64,000 bases of DNA from Macquaria australasica (Eukaryota; Chordata; Actinopteri; Centrarchiformes; Percichthyidae): contig SEMN01000332.1 of assembly GCA_005408345.1 (NCBI GenBank), positions 124,001 to 188,000 on the forward strand. Reading direction: 5' to 3'. The notes under the pieces were generated by a model, which saw only the letters and a program-made list of their open reading frames with translations, ran no database searches and was not told the DNA's origin. Position numbers and translations under genes: made by a program. This document shows, piece after piece, positions 42,801 through 55,300 of the stretch (position 1 is its first letter; each line of letters begins with the position of its first letter).

Positions 42801-45800
42801 TATTTAATAGAAAATTAATTACGACTTTTACGATATTGTTCCTTTGTTGATCCTAGAAAACAATATCAGTGTTGCAATAGATACAAGTTAGTTGGAACAC
42901 CTTTTTATCTTCCTCATCTCTCCCATTTAATTCGGTTTCTTCTATTCTCTGCTCAGGCGTACAATGCCTTTGCCAACCGCGTGGCCAGTCTTAAAAGGAA
43001 ATTGGATTCCCTCAAGTCGACTCTACCTGGACCTGAGGATTCCCCCATCCCCTCACCCTCTGAAGACGCCCCTTCACCCACTGGCTCTGACTCACCCTTC
43101 CTGGGACTGGGGGCTAGCAGAGCCCAGGTGGATCCAGAGCTGGATGGCAAGGCCATGGATGATGGCGAAATACCCAATGACAACAGAGACATGGAGGACA
43201 TGGATATGTCTGATGAAGAGGCTGACGCTGCCACAGCAGGGGGTTAGTGGCTGCAGAGTGTTGTAGTGGGGTGTCTTTTCCATGTAGATCCATATTTAAG
43301 CTGCCCAGCTGTAGTGTTGTGTGATTCAGATTTGAATGTATCAGCTCTTTGACTTATTTTTACTAGCAGATGACAAAGACAAGGCGTCCGTTGCTGTTGC
43401 CAAGACTACAAAGTCAGATGCAGCATCAAAGGTTCCCACCACACCTACGAAGGCTTCCAAGACCACTGCTACTGCTGCTGCCACGGCCACCCCAGTGACT
43501 CCCACCGCTGCTACTGCTCAAAGCGCTCCAACAACCCCTCTGGGAGTCAATCTGGAGAAGGTGGACCTGGGAAAGATCAGCTCCATTCTCAGCTCACTCA
43601 CATCCGCCATGAAGAATACAGGTGTGTTCAGGGGTTTGGGGGAAGATGAGTGTAAAAGTGATCTGAACCTGTAGCTAAAGCTTCAGACGAAAAACATGTG
43701 TCTGGGATAGTTGATGTCCATGGTCATGTTCTGACAAATGATTAAATTATCACTAATGATATTTTCATTTCACTTCACACGCCACAAGGAACTACAGATG
43801 TGTTACCTGTCAGATCCTGAAACCAGTTTTCTCCCACTGTAGCATCAAGGGGTTTGTAATTGTGGCCATAATATATGTAACTGTGACTGCTGGCATGACT
43901 CATCTTAAGGCATATCTTTAAATTATTTGACTTTTAGCTTGAAATAGCCTAATAAACAGACCTCGATAGTTACTTTACAATGTTAAATATGAAACTGAAA
44001 AAAAATGTATATGAAATGAATACATTTTATGCTATAAATTAAGTATTATATTAATGTACTTAAAGTATCCAAAACTGAAAGTTCTTTGGACAAAAACAAA
44101 AATTGGTTTCCGACTTTGGATATTTAAACATTATTTGAGACCGTTTGGATCAGATGGTTGTAGGAGAGATTTGAGACCTGTATAAATGTAGGTTTCACGT
44201 TTTAGATTAATTTAACACATTTAAGTAATTTCTGGGATTTTCTGAGCCTCTCTTTAAACCCGTTCCCTCTCTGTCTTTGAATTTTTCTCAGCAGCTAGCC
44301 CTGCTCGGCCATCTCCAGGGACACCCACCACTCCCTCTGGCCAATCAGCAGCCTCCAAAGCGACCCCTTCGAGCCCTGCCCTGGCCAGCATCCTGTCACG
44401 TGTTGACATCACACCTGAAGGCATACTCAATGCTCTGTCTAAAACAAACACACCAGGTAAGACACACATACAGTATACTTTACTTACATTTCTAATGAAA
44501 AATGTAATTGATTTCCTCTGTCATCATTGTCTCCTTTTTTCTGACCCTCCTGTTTCTGTCTTGGTGCAGGTTTATCCTCTCTCCTGCAAAGTGTGACAAA
44601 CACCTCCTCTGCTCCTCCCACCCGAACCTCCCCAGAATCATCAGCAGTTAAAACCCCGCTCACCCCGAAAATCAAACCCACACTGGGTAACAGCCTCAAA
44701 CGAGACACACCTGGGAGAAGCAGAGACTGGGAGAAAGAGAGACAGCTGTCCCCCCCTCCTCCACCCCCTCCTCGTCCCTCAGCTCCTTCCGTCTCTCCCC
44801 CCAGTCTAGAATCAAAAATCAACAGTTTCTTGCAGGGTAATCCAGGTTTTAGTCTCGCTCTAGGTGATGTCAGTCCCGATGGGGTGGATGGGACCCCGGT
44901 AAGAGACGAGGCTGCTGGCACCCCCACCCAGGATGAGATCATGGACACACCTGGGAGTGTGCCAGAATCTCTAGGGTCATCTGGAGGTCATAACCTCTCA
45001 CCCACAGCCTACCGCAGCGAACCCTGGGATGCTGTGATCACCCCGTCAGGAAGCAGCAGCAGCAATGGAGACTTTCTGGGCTCTTCCTCCTCCTCCCGAG
45101 ATGGAGCTGGGAAAAAGAGCGGCACAAAAAATGAAGAAGTGATAAGGAAGCAGGTCTCCTCTTCCCCCAGTCGTGACATGAAGGGTAAGAAAGATGGACA
45201 ACACAGCCAGTTAAGGATGATGGGAAACAACAGAGGTATTGGAGAAAGGAGACTCTCTGCAGGCTCTCGTAAGGCAAGCACTGGCTCAGATGATGGAAGT
45301 CTGAGTGGAAAACGAGAGGACAGGGGGTCCCCAGGTGTGGGTGGGAAGGAGGGCCAGTACCATCGTATTGAGACACTAGTGTCGCCCTGCACTGAAGGGG
45401 CACCCATCCAAACTCTAGGCTACTCTAACCGCCCCCTCGCTGGAGAGCGCATCAAGACGGTAGAGAGCATCCGCGTGATTGGCCGAGGCTCTCGGCGAGA
45501 CGGAGGGGCTGGCGGTCGGCCAGGGGGAGCGATGTGGTATGAAGAGGAGGAATACATGGAAGCTCAGCCTCCCTCACCCCATGCTGTCCCCCCTCCACTT
45601 AACCTTGGCCAGGGAGGGACCGAGGACATGACCCCCTCCATGCCTCCTCCTCCCCCACACCTCCTCCTCCCACATCTCCACCCGCCTCCGTCCCATCCTC
45701 ACTCACATCCTCCTCCCCAAGCTCAGTTCCAAATGCCCTACCACCCAGACAACATGCAGACTCCTCCTCCATCACTCCTCCACCAGCATCCTCCTCCCAC

Positions 45801-46563
45801 ATCCCCTTTCTTCAGCGCTCCTCCACCAATCCCTCGACCCCCTCCCCCTCCCGTACAGCAGCGCCCTTCCCCTACTACACCTACCCACCCCGCTGTGCCC
45901 TCTGCAGTCATGGTGGGGGGAGTGTTGGTCCCTGTTGGCAGTCCCCTTTCTCTTCCTCCCCAAGTCAGACCTGAAGGTGCAGAGCGAGGTAGCTTGGGGC
46001 CCCGAGGAAGCAAAGTAGGCCCTCCACCCCTCATGTCATCATTGCTAGGTGAGCCCCCTAAACTGCCCCGTCCTGGCACAGTTAAAGAGCCTTTTGTTCC
46101 CCGCCATGCACCCCCTCTCCACCGCCCAGGTACCCCTGGTGTTCCTCTACCCTTACTGGGCAGAGTGAAGGAGCCCCTGAATCTACCTCTTCCACCCCCC
46201 TCTCCCACATCCTCCACAACCTCTCCCTCCACGCCTAATTCCCCTGCAGTCGACAATGTCCCTGCTCGCCTCCCTGCTCAGTCCCCTGCCCCGCTTCTCC
46301 ACAAGCCCCCCACTAGTCCTACAGCTCAACCCCGCAACCAAACCTCTAACCCCGTTCCCCTCCTCAACTTGCCCAGTCTTCGACCCCCAATCCTCTCAGT
46401 CCCCATCCCACAGAGACCTCTGCTGCGAGGCCGAAATCCCTCTCAGCAGCTTAACCAAGATCTCACCATAGGGGGGTTTCGTGGAGGCAAGCGACACGGT
46501 CCTCCATTCACAGGTGGTCCCTTCCATGCGCAGAAGAGACCCTTCCTACCCCCACGCTACTGA
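34274..46563 (+). CDS. rprd2: Regulation of nuclear pre-mRNA domain-containing protein 2
   Basis: A nuclear protein that binds the phosphorylated RNA polymerase II C-terminal domain. Coding exons are 34274-34469, 40892-41021, 41171-41400, 41540-41592, 41713-41839, 42473-42648, 42957-43242, 43370-43621, 44295-44456 and 44570-46563, giving 1201 residues (human 1461). The CID spans about residues 18-142 (SLDRRFQGVSNTMESIQGLS, NLFYLANDVIQNCKRKNAIV, SVERIFLIWEERSVYPEEV). A Lys/Glu tract occupies about 144-180. The conserved helical region includes AALKSKIVAEF, VDVCSTEALKRLK and YEMQYKEVKIVANAYNAFAN. An acidic segment MEDMDMSDEEAD and Ala/Thr/Pro-rich linkers follow. The last exon has a long Pro/His-rich disordered tail with conserved GAPIQTLGYS, IKTVESIRV and the terminal KRPFLPPRY. 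Two exons have tandem NAGNAG acceptors, so length may vary by one or two residues. Confidence 0.93.
37795..37925. repeat. Dispersed teleost repeat fragment with ATCGCAATA motifs
   Basis: Contains AAATCGCAATAAATCG, GAATCGCAATAC, ATCGCAATACATATC and then ACCCAAGTCTCGTG and ATATCGTCCCAGCC. This matches the pattern of a known fish repeat with repeated ATCGCAATA/TATCG motifs. Confidence 0.55.
39281..39300. repeat. (GT)10 microsatellite
   Basis: Uninterrupted GT dinucleotides in rprd2 intron 1. Confidence 0.95.
39759..39831. repeat. Palindromic (GT)n(AT)n(AC)n microsatellite
   Basis: About 12-13 GT units pass into about 15 AT units and then about 8 AC units. The GT and AC arms are complementary about an AT centre, so the block is one extended inverted repeat. 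Confidence 0.95.
41274..41385 (+). repeat. Purine-only repeat within rprd2 coding exon 3
   Basis: AAG/GAG/GAA-type codons with only two C residues (41289, 41298) and an unbroken 87-nt purine run at 41299-41385. In frame it encodes alternating Lys and Glu with some Arg. It is part of the coding sequence. Confidence 0.9.
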
Positions 46564-47070
46564 AGTGGTCGTCTATAATATGCTGAACGAGAAGTGCAAG
46601 CGCCCTGCGCTGAAGTGCAGAGTGTGTGTTAGCCCTGCTGGTATGAGCCCAGATATCTTTACTCTGTTAATTAGCTTGAATTAAAAACCTTAGGTTGAGT
46701 GTAAATAGCTGATTAAATCTTCATGCTTCAGCTAGGTAGCCGGCCAGTCATCTTCCACTGTACAGTACAGCTATGAGGTTATCAGTTACATAGTGTAGAG
46801 TGTTGTGTAACGACCCTCAATCCTTTTACTTTTTTTCCATCTCTCCATACACAGCAGATAAAAGTTTCATTAGGTTTGGTGCAAGAGTGACATAATCTTA
46901 GGAGGAAAACACAGATAGTTCAAGCAGAAATGAAACTATACTTTATTTAGAGTTTGTCTACCTGTGTGATTGTTGGGTTACTTCACCAGAGAGAGAGAGA
47001 GAGAGAGAGAGCAGGAGAGTCAGTAGACAGGTATGGGTGTCATGGAATACAGAGGAAAGAAACTAAAAGC

Positions 47071-47637
47071 AGTATTTTGACATTTTGGGAAGCTTATTTT
47101 CTTATTTACTCAGAGTTAGATGAGAAGATCAATACCACTCTCATATCTGTCCGCTAAATATGAAGATACAGCGAGCAGCCAGTTAGCTTATCTTAGCATA
47201 AAGACTGGAAAGGGGGAACAGTTACCCTGGATCTGTCGGAGGGTTTAAAAAAAAAAAATAAAAGCCCTGCTAACACCTCTAAAGCTCACTAGTTAACATA
47301 TCATTTCTTGTTTGTTTAATTCATGCAAAACGTGGAAATGACGAGTTTTGCGGGGGATTCTGTGCCAGGCAGTTTGGTGGCTGTGCGCAGTGACTTCCTG
47401 GAGTCTGCTGGTTGCCTGGCAACTTCACAACAACAACAAGACTCCAGGAAGTCACTGCTCCCGGCCACAAAAGGCAGGTTGATTTTGTTACCTTTAGACA
47501 GAACCAGGCGGCTCGCTGTCTGTCCCTGTTAACAGTCTTTATGCTAAGCTAACGGTCTTTATATTTAACAGACAGATATGTCATCTTACCCTCGGCAAGA
47601 AAGCCAATAACCATATTTCCCAAAATGTCAAACTATT
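47071..47637. mobile_element. Foldback/MITE-like repeat, family B, copy 1
   Basis: Left end TTTTGACATTTTGGGAA (about 47075-47091) is mirrored by TTCCCAAAATGTCAAA at 47617-47632. The interior has AGTTAGATGAGAAGATC, TACCACTCTCATATCTGTC, TTAGCATAAAGACTGGAAAG and an internal inverted pair GTGACTTCCTGGAGTC / GACTCCAGGAAGTCAC. This is a repeat family common in percomorphs. No protein is encoded. Confidence 0.7.
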
Positions 47638-50600
47638 CCTTTGAAAATGTTTGAAGTAATGAAAGTATGTTTCAAAGTAATCTCCTCTTCCATGAGTGTA
47701 TGGGTGTGTGCTGTCCCAAAATGGTATTTCTCATTTGAAGTGATGAGATTTGTGTTGCAGCTGAGGTTATCACTTATTCCTCTTTCCGGAGCACCTGCTG
47801 TAAATAATATTCCTCTCTTGCTCAACCTTTTCCACCGTTCCACCTCTCCCACTGTATATCTCTAAGCTTGTAAATATAAAAACTGAGATGATACAGCCTT
47901 TTTCTCTTCAAGCTCTTATTTCTGTTAATGAGGACAATGATCGTCACTCACGCACCCCGTCTTTACTGTGATTGAGGCCTTGGATAAGCTTTAGCTCCAG
48001 AAGAATTTCTCTGCAGTATCTGTTGCACCTTTCTGTCCACCACGCAGAAGAGGAGGGTGAAGATAATTATGTATTTTTATTTCCAACATAAATGTCTGCC
48101 TGTGCGCGCTTCAAGTTAGACTGAGTCATGAAGATACTCAGTAGTGGATGGCGGGTGGGGGGAGGTATTTCAGCCTGATCCACACTCTTGCTAGGCTTCA
48201 ACATGTACTGACTTGAATAAAATCCAGAGTTTCAATTCAACTGGGGGGGAGGTATTTTATTTGGTCACTATTTATCACTTGAATTGCGCTGTTGTAATTT
48301 ATTTGCGCTGTTCAGCTGATTTTTCTGCCTGTTTTCATAGAAATTGTTTTCATATATTTGCACAGCTGCTGCCATTTTCATATTGCATCAACATTTTATT
48401 TTTTGCGCTGTCCTTTTCAACTAGAATTGGCAATTTTCCATTTGCAGCGGCACTCACAGATGGTATCAAAGGGGCGGAAACATTTGAGCTAATTAGGATT
48501 GTTTTGAAAATGGTTTTGTAATACTCCAGTTGTTTTGGCCCCTTCCTCTGTTTTGTTTCTTTGCTAATTTCATGCTTTTGCCCTAAAGGCCCTGTGCTTA
48601 CCTTGTGCTCACATGTCCAGAAACACTTATGCACCTCGCAACACTTCTGAGGGTAAAAAAGGGTCAGCACAATGGCAGTAATCCTCCCTCTTGTGCAGGA
48701 ATCATTGCCTTAATGCTTCCCTCCGTTCTACACTGATGTAGTTTACCCCAGGCAGTGAGAGGTGCATGTTTGGTGTTGCTGCTCAAAGCCTCCTGTGTTT
48801 GTCTGATCATGGAGTGTGTGTTGTACCCTGTGCTCGAGTACAGTTCATCATTATACACTGAGCACCTGCAAACGTTCCGCATAAAGTTGAATAGATTACA
48901 TTGTCAAAATGTAACAACAAAGAGCATTTTTGTCACTACAGTGTTGGCACACCATCAGAGTTCTGATGTTTTACTCAATGTTATACAAGTCTGTTACACC
49001 CTCTGTAAACTGTATGTCTTTTATCTGCAAAAACAGCTAAATGTCAACCCAAATCAGGTTGGTGTGTTCACATTGTACAGAGAGAAAGCTAGATTACTTG
49101 TTATAAACCTCTTTCTGCTTACTGAGCACCTACCAAGTTCAACCTTTTAATTGTTCCTGTAAATAATGTCTGTCCGCTTTCACTTGACCTCAAGAGTACT
49201 TTGACAATTTGAGTTAGAAACTGACTGAAGATGTGACAAAGCTGATGGTCTGTGTACATTTGATAAGTTTAACTGCTCTTATTGCTGTTCTCATCAATGA
49301 TGCTTTATCACTGGTCTTTGAGTGTCCAATCCTTTCTGGTGTGATGAACATGCACACATTCTCTTATAGTCACAGTTAATATATGCATACTTAAAGGGGT
49401 GAAAACATCTTCATATTCTTTTTTTTATTTTTATTTTTTTACACAAAGCATTGCAGAATCATAAGGAAGACTACACTTTACTGCTTTCATGGTGACTCAT
49501 CCATTTTCCTCACATTTAGTAAATCTGTTATTTTGTTTGTGGTTGCACCTTTGACTGTAAGCAGTCGGTGCTCTGTCCTAATTCAACAAGGGAGGTGATT
49601 TGCTGCTTTCTATTACTTTTTCTCTTCCAAAGACCTCAAACTTTTCTCTCATTACCTCCTTGAGAAGACTGATTGTTTCTTTTTTGTTTTTTGTTTAATT
49701 GTTGCTAAACATTTGCACACTACAATGCACACTGCTGTTGGAAAGCCACATTTAAAAACAGCAGTTTAAAAGCTTTGTAACACTATTGATGCCAGCTTTA
49801 CATATAGCTATTGATCATTACATGGGCCACATTTGCAGAATTCACTTAATACATTGTGACATAGAAACTGCTTGATGCCCGGTTCAAGTGGACCAGCCAC
49901 AACCTCAGAATAACACTAAGCAATGGCTGTACAGTAAATAAATAATAATATTGTAGTTAATATGATGCATGGATGAATTTACTTAATGCATTCATGTTTG
50001 CGCCAACATCTTTTTAGCTACACTGGACAGTCAAAGGGAATGTTTCATTATGGCCTCTGTGCCATTATTCTACAGTTAACAGTGAAAATATGTAGCTAAT
50101 TGTGCAGCCAAACTGTTAGGCCCTTAATGTTGAATACTGATGCTGCACCTGCACCATTAGGTAAAACTACCAGCTCTTCTTGTTAGGCAGTTATCTCACA
50201 AACACCAACAAGACGTCTTGCATGTAAACATGTAGCTTGTTTATACACCAAACGTCTACATATTTGTGTGTTTTCCACTACATTTCTCCATAAACATAGT
50301 GAAGTGAGGGAGCAAATACTAAAGGTGGTCCCATATTTTAAAATCCATGCACTGTTTATCAATAATTGGGTCCAACCACAGTAAAATGGTACCACAAGTT
50401 AGAGTGATGCCACTAATTGATTGGTTAGAAACTTATTTAAAGCTGTCTGAATGCCCAGTATTTATACAAGTAGATTCTTAAATGTATTTTAATATTGATA
50501 ATACATTTGATTTCTTTACTATGTAGATGGACCATATTCTTTCCGATAGTGCTGTAGCTCCCCCAAGTGGCAGTTCAGTGGTACTTCAGCTCTTAAGTCT

Positions 50601-50638
50601 TGAGGTGGAACACATCCAAGTCTCCATTATGTACTACT

Positions 50639-50723
50639 GTAACTACAGTACTGCTGTAACTACAGTACTGCTGTAACTACAGTACTGCTGTAACTACAGT
50701 AATACTGTAACTGCAGTACTGCT
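50639..50723. repeat. 17-bp minisatellite, five units
   Basis: Unit GTAACTACAGTACTGCT is repeated three times exactly, then twice with changes (units 4 and 5). The unit contains the palindrome CAGTACTG across the unit boundary region, so the array can fold. Confidence 0.9.
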
Positions 50724-51419
50724 GTTGGCTAATTCCTCTGAAAATGGAGACAAAACAACATATATTCACGTACCTGGTCAGAATTAACTGAGTTGTTCAT
50801 TAACTTGGTTATAGCAGTCCATCTGAAGTTATTTCTTGTTAAAAATATTCAGTGATCACTGCATTCAGATGTTAATTTCAAAACTTTTTACATCGCGTCT
50901 TTGTTGTAATAGTTTCCACGCGCTAGATTTTAAAATCTGTCGATTATTTGAAGAGTAGCTACAGTGAAGATGGTTTTCGTTTGGGTACAATATTAATTGT
51001 ATTAAGTCTGATTTTCCTAATTTACTTACTGATCTAAAAGACACTAATGCTTCGAGTACTTAACAAATGGGCTTTATAAATGCAGGTATAGTTACAGCAG
51101 AAGGCTCTTAAAGCAAAGTGCGCAGCTCCATAATGAAGCACGTCGACTCTGCTGTTGTGTCTTGTTGCGGGTCGAAACGCTGTAGGTCGGTGTCTCTCTG
51201 AGTGAAAACACTTTGGGCTGCACAGCAGCGCATCACTGAACTGCAGGCGCAGTTTAGCTGATCTCGTGTTGTGATGGATGGGCTTGTGTTGTGCTTCACG
51301 TGTCGCCGACTCCCAAAGTGTGAACTGTTTCGTTAAAATTTATACAATAACTTTAACCCTGTCTGACACACCTGACCTGAATGTGCATGGCTTTAGCTGT
51401 TAACGTCGGGATATTACTT

Positions 51420-51647
51420 ATTAGCGCTCTAATAACTGCTGCAGATGTACCGTACGTGTAGCTCCCGTGTGAACGCGCACTCTGGCGCGGACGCTCGGGA
51501 GCGCGCACGCTGCCTCATTGCGGCGTCGTAGGTTTCCGCCCACGACGTAACCGCCGCTGCCCTAATCCGTGCTTCCGGTGTTATGGCCGCTTACAGAGGA
51601 GGGTGACAGTAATGCGGGCTCTTTGGAGATGAACGCGTGTGTTTAGG
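51420..51647 (+). promoter_or_regulatory. tars2: tars2 promoter/leader with ETS (GABP/NRF-2-like) site and upstream ORFs
   Basis: CpG-rich (GCGCGGACGCTCGGGAGCG, CATTGCGGCGTCG) and TATA-less. CTTCCGG at 51572-51578 is an ETS core, the GABP/NRF-2-type site common in promoters of nuclear genes for mitochondrial proteins. ACGACGTAAC just upstream is CRE-like. Three short upstream reading frames lie at 51583-51606, 51612-51632 and 51629-51646. Transcription start is not determined, so how many are transcribed is unknown. Confidence 0.5.
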
Positions 51648-54600
51648 ATGGCGGTGACGCAGCTGTTTCGGCTGGTTGTCTGTCGGGCGGCAGCTCGTGC
51701 GACACTTCGCGCGCACAGGTGTTACAGCAAGGTGCGCAGGCTTTGCTGTTAACTGCAGTGCAGTAACTACAGCTAACGTTAGCCACCAGGACATCATGTG
51801 TGTGTTAGTGTGGAGAGCTGCAGCTGGTCTCGATGACTGTCAGATGGGATAACCAAACTTCCTGTCCGGTTAAACCTTTTTAATCTCTAGTTTTCTTATG
51901 TAACTGCTCTTCTCAGTTATACAGGACGTGGTTTGGCACTTGGTTTCTGGACAGACAGCAGTGTATTTGTGATGTAGTGAATGTACAGTCCAGTGTTTTA
52001 TGAGTGACATACCCTCTTCTTCTTCTTCTACCTGCTCTCTCTCATTTGGTTCTGTGAAAAAAAAAAAATACAAGTAAGGTAGTCAATTATTTTTGACTGA
52101 ATACCTCCAAATTGATAATTTGAGGTATGACTATTTCATATACAAGTTAATGTAAACTAGGAGTGGGTGATAAGAGTTAGTGAGAGGAAAATCATCGAGC
52201 TAATGTGGAGGCACTTCATTTATTAATTCATTAATTACTTTTTTTCCTTTATTTAGGTATAACAGTAATTTAACTTCCGAGTGTGGTATCACTTTACCGC
52301 AGTCATTAAGCCAACGCTGAAGCTTTTATCACATTGTTTCATCACAGTATTGATATTGGTATATTAATATACACTCAGTTACCAGTTTATTAGGCACAGA
52401 CAGTTAAAACCGGTGCAGTCTAATAGAACAGCCCAGCAGTAACCCCTACCTTCATGAAGGTCATAATGTCCAGTTTTTGTTGAAACTGGTTTTAGAGAGG
52501 TGTTGATTTCCCATTTTTGAGGCTGTAGTGTGTGTTGTTGTTTTATTGTGTGTATTGTGCCACCCTCTCATTCTTTCACCCTTTTTAACCTTCATCTACA
52601 TCTTTTCTGTTTGGCTTCAGGTGTGCCCAGCTTTATCTGAGCGACTGCGAGTCTTTGAGTCTCTCAGGGAAAAACGAGGCAATAACAGCAGAGTTGAAGC
52701 TACAGAAACACCTCTCAGCATCCGACTGGCTGACGGCCGGACAGTGAAGGGAACAGCTGGTGTCACCACGCCGCTCTTTGTTGCTCGGAGTGTCCGGTAA
52801 ATACCTAATGCATACAGAAATGTTTTCTTATTGTTTTTGTTCTCACTTAAGTGATATAACGAGGTTATCGCATCTCTCCTTGCAGTCTGAAAGGAGCGCT
52901 GGTCAGTAAGGTGAATGGGGAGTTGTGGGAGCTTGGACGGCCCCTAGAGGCAGACTGCGAACTACAACTTCTGGGGTTTGACACAGTCGAGGGAAGACAG
53001 GTAATCACACCTTTTCTTTAGTGTTCGTTTAATTTGTCTGAAATATACCGTGGTTGCATGTGCTTTCTGTCTCACATCCTTTAAGGTGGATCTTAATATT
53101 CTAAAATCCCATTTCCTTGACTTCAGTAGAAAACAACCTGAGGTCAAGGAAGGACATATTAGTAGGATGAAACGTAAGTCAGTAAAAGACAAAAATTAAG
53201 ACATAATAAATAAACTTACATAGTCACATTACATAGACAGGTGTTCCACCCGGATATTGTTAATCTTGTTTTAAATATTGCTGCAACAAGTAATTGAAAG
53301 GATGGTTCTGTGTTTCCTAGGCCAAAGGAGATGGTTAAGGGGCCACTGAAGAACATTTGCTTATTACTGTTAGATATTTCTAGGTCAGTTAGTCAAGGTA
53401 GGGACCTTCCTAATCCAAAATGACTGTCCAAAACATGCCATTGATCTCTACACCCACCTTACTCTGTACCAACCCCCCTTTCCTAGGCAGCATGGAGGAC
53501 AGGAGCGTGTGTCCTGGGCGGAGTGTTGGAGAGGGTATTTGGTGCCGAGGTGTGCAGAGAAGGAGCGTCAGAGCTCGGGTTTTACTGTGACCATCTGCTG
53601 GACAACAGGTGAGATATTCATGTAACTGTCTCTGACGCAGGGCTGCTGGGTGCAGTCTGTTGCTGGTTTTTAGCCACAACAATGTAGTCTGTCAGAATAT
53701 TGTCTGGCCTTGTGTGGGTTACGTGCACTTGTAGAGTGTTTTTAAGAATTACTGACCTAAACAAACTAACAAAAGTCTGCCCCTGACTGAGTGATGAAGT
53801 TACACCATTGGTTGGTCGAGTGTTGGAGTTTCCCCATTGGACATTGCTCTTTCAGAATAGGCGCAAACAGTCCTGAATTACATCCTCAGGAGGCTTTTAA
53901 GCTTTGTTTATGCTCAACGCAGTGCCTTATAGCATGTTGCAGACAGTACTCAACTATGTCCTCAGGAGCACATTGACCGTACACAGTCCGCCATATTCTA
54001 GGTTTTGACCTAGTCTAGTTAAAATAATATTTGGCTTTGGTTGCTAGGCTTCCCTTCCTTGAAGAGGGTCCATCCTGACCTTGTTTTGTTTTTCCTTTAG
54101 ATGGTTTTGTTACATTTATACCACCTGTGCTAACATTATAATTTTTACTTCTGTGTTTAATTAGTTCTCTTTCACATTCTTATCTTTACATTATTCTGTG
54201 CTGCTATAATAAGCCCCTTTACCCTTACAGGGATTATTAAAACAGTCTATTTAGAGTCCCTGACCTCTTTTTCTTCCCCATAAACATCTTGAAGCTGGTG
54301 CCTCTTTCTTCATACACCCCTTGTCTGTGTCTTACAGCTGCAAATTCTTCTGTTTTTGATTTACCTGAATCTGTCCTCCCCCACACAGTGCTCTGTCTCT
54401 GAGTGATGTGGAGGAGAGATGTAAACAGGCTGCTGCCCTCAAACTTCCTCTGTCCAGACTGGAGCTGAATACAGAAGAGGTCGAAGAGCTCTTTCAGGTC
54501 AGCAATACCAATGTCTCAACAATACACCATTTTAACAGCAGACAGTTTGACTTGTCACAGCAGGAACAGCACAGGTGTAACTAATAACAGTAACGATACC

Positions 54601-55240
54601 AGGTCCCTCAGACTGGCAAAACTGAATGTACTGCTGTCGTTTTTCTTATTAATTATACCTGTGCTTTTCCTGCAATAACAAATGTCAAACGTCTGCCTTG
54701 AAAAAGATTTATTCTCGCAATATAATTCATTGATGAGAAGATGTTGACTAGTTGATTGGGTTTTTGTGTTTTCACCTTATTCATGCTGCTTCTCTATGTT
54801 ACTTAGCATATACATCTTCATGTCGAGCTGGTGAATTGCTTCTACCCAAGTCTTTGTAAATCACAGTGAGACTAAGACTGAACAGAATAATATACTATCA
54901 CATAAATAAAGGACAAAAACATTGGCGATGTGTTCTGGTCCCATGTTTTGTTGCACTGTACCTGCGGCAGCTTGTGTAACTGAGTATTTATATACGTGAT
55001 ATTACTCGCTGTGTAGGAGCGGCTCCTGTTTATAGTGTGCCGGTGATATTTTTCACTGTCCCAGTGTTTACTTACTGAGGTCAGGCGCCTTCCTATTGTC
55101 CTGCTGTCCATATTGTACTGTGATATATTAATTTTCTGTGTGCTTTGTGGGTGTTCTTCTTATAGAACAGTAACCTGAGACTGCAGCTTGTTGAGGAGCA
55201 GATGAATGGCCCCAGTGTCGCAGTATACAGGCATGTATTA

Positions 55241-55300
<60 letters not shown>

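Larger units (their letters stand above)
46564..51420. other. rprd2 3' region and intergenic DNA before tars2
   Basis: No supported exon. Possible polyadenylation signals are ATTAAA at about 46680 and AATAAA at 48216-48221; I could not choose between them. It contains a GA repeat (about 46988-47010), a foldback element at 47071-47637 and a 17-bp minisatellite at 50639-50723. The rest is AT-rich single-copy-looking sequence. Confidence 0.55.

Noticed and set aside
44484..46256. Long minus-strand frames of 67 to 172 codons
   Set aside because: Antisense shadows of the large, GC-rich, proline-rich last exon of rprd2, which has the conserved protein on the plus strand.
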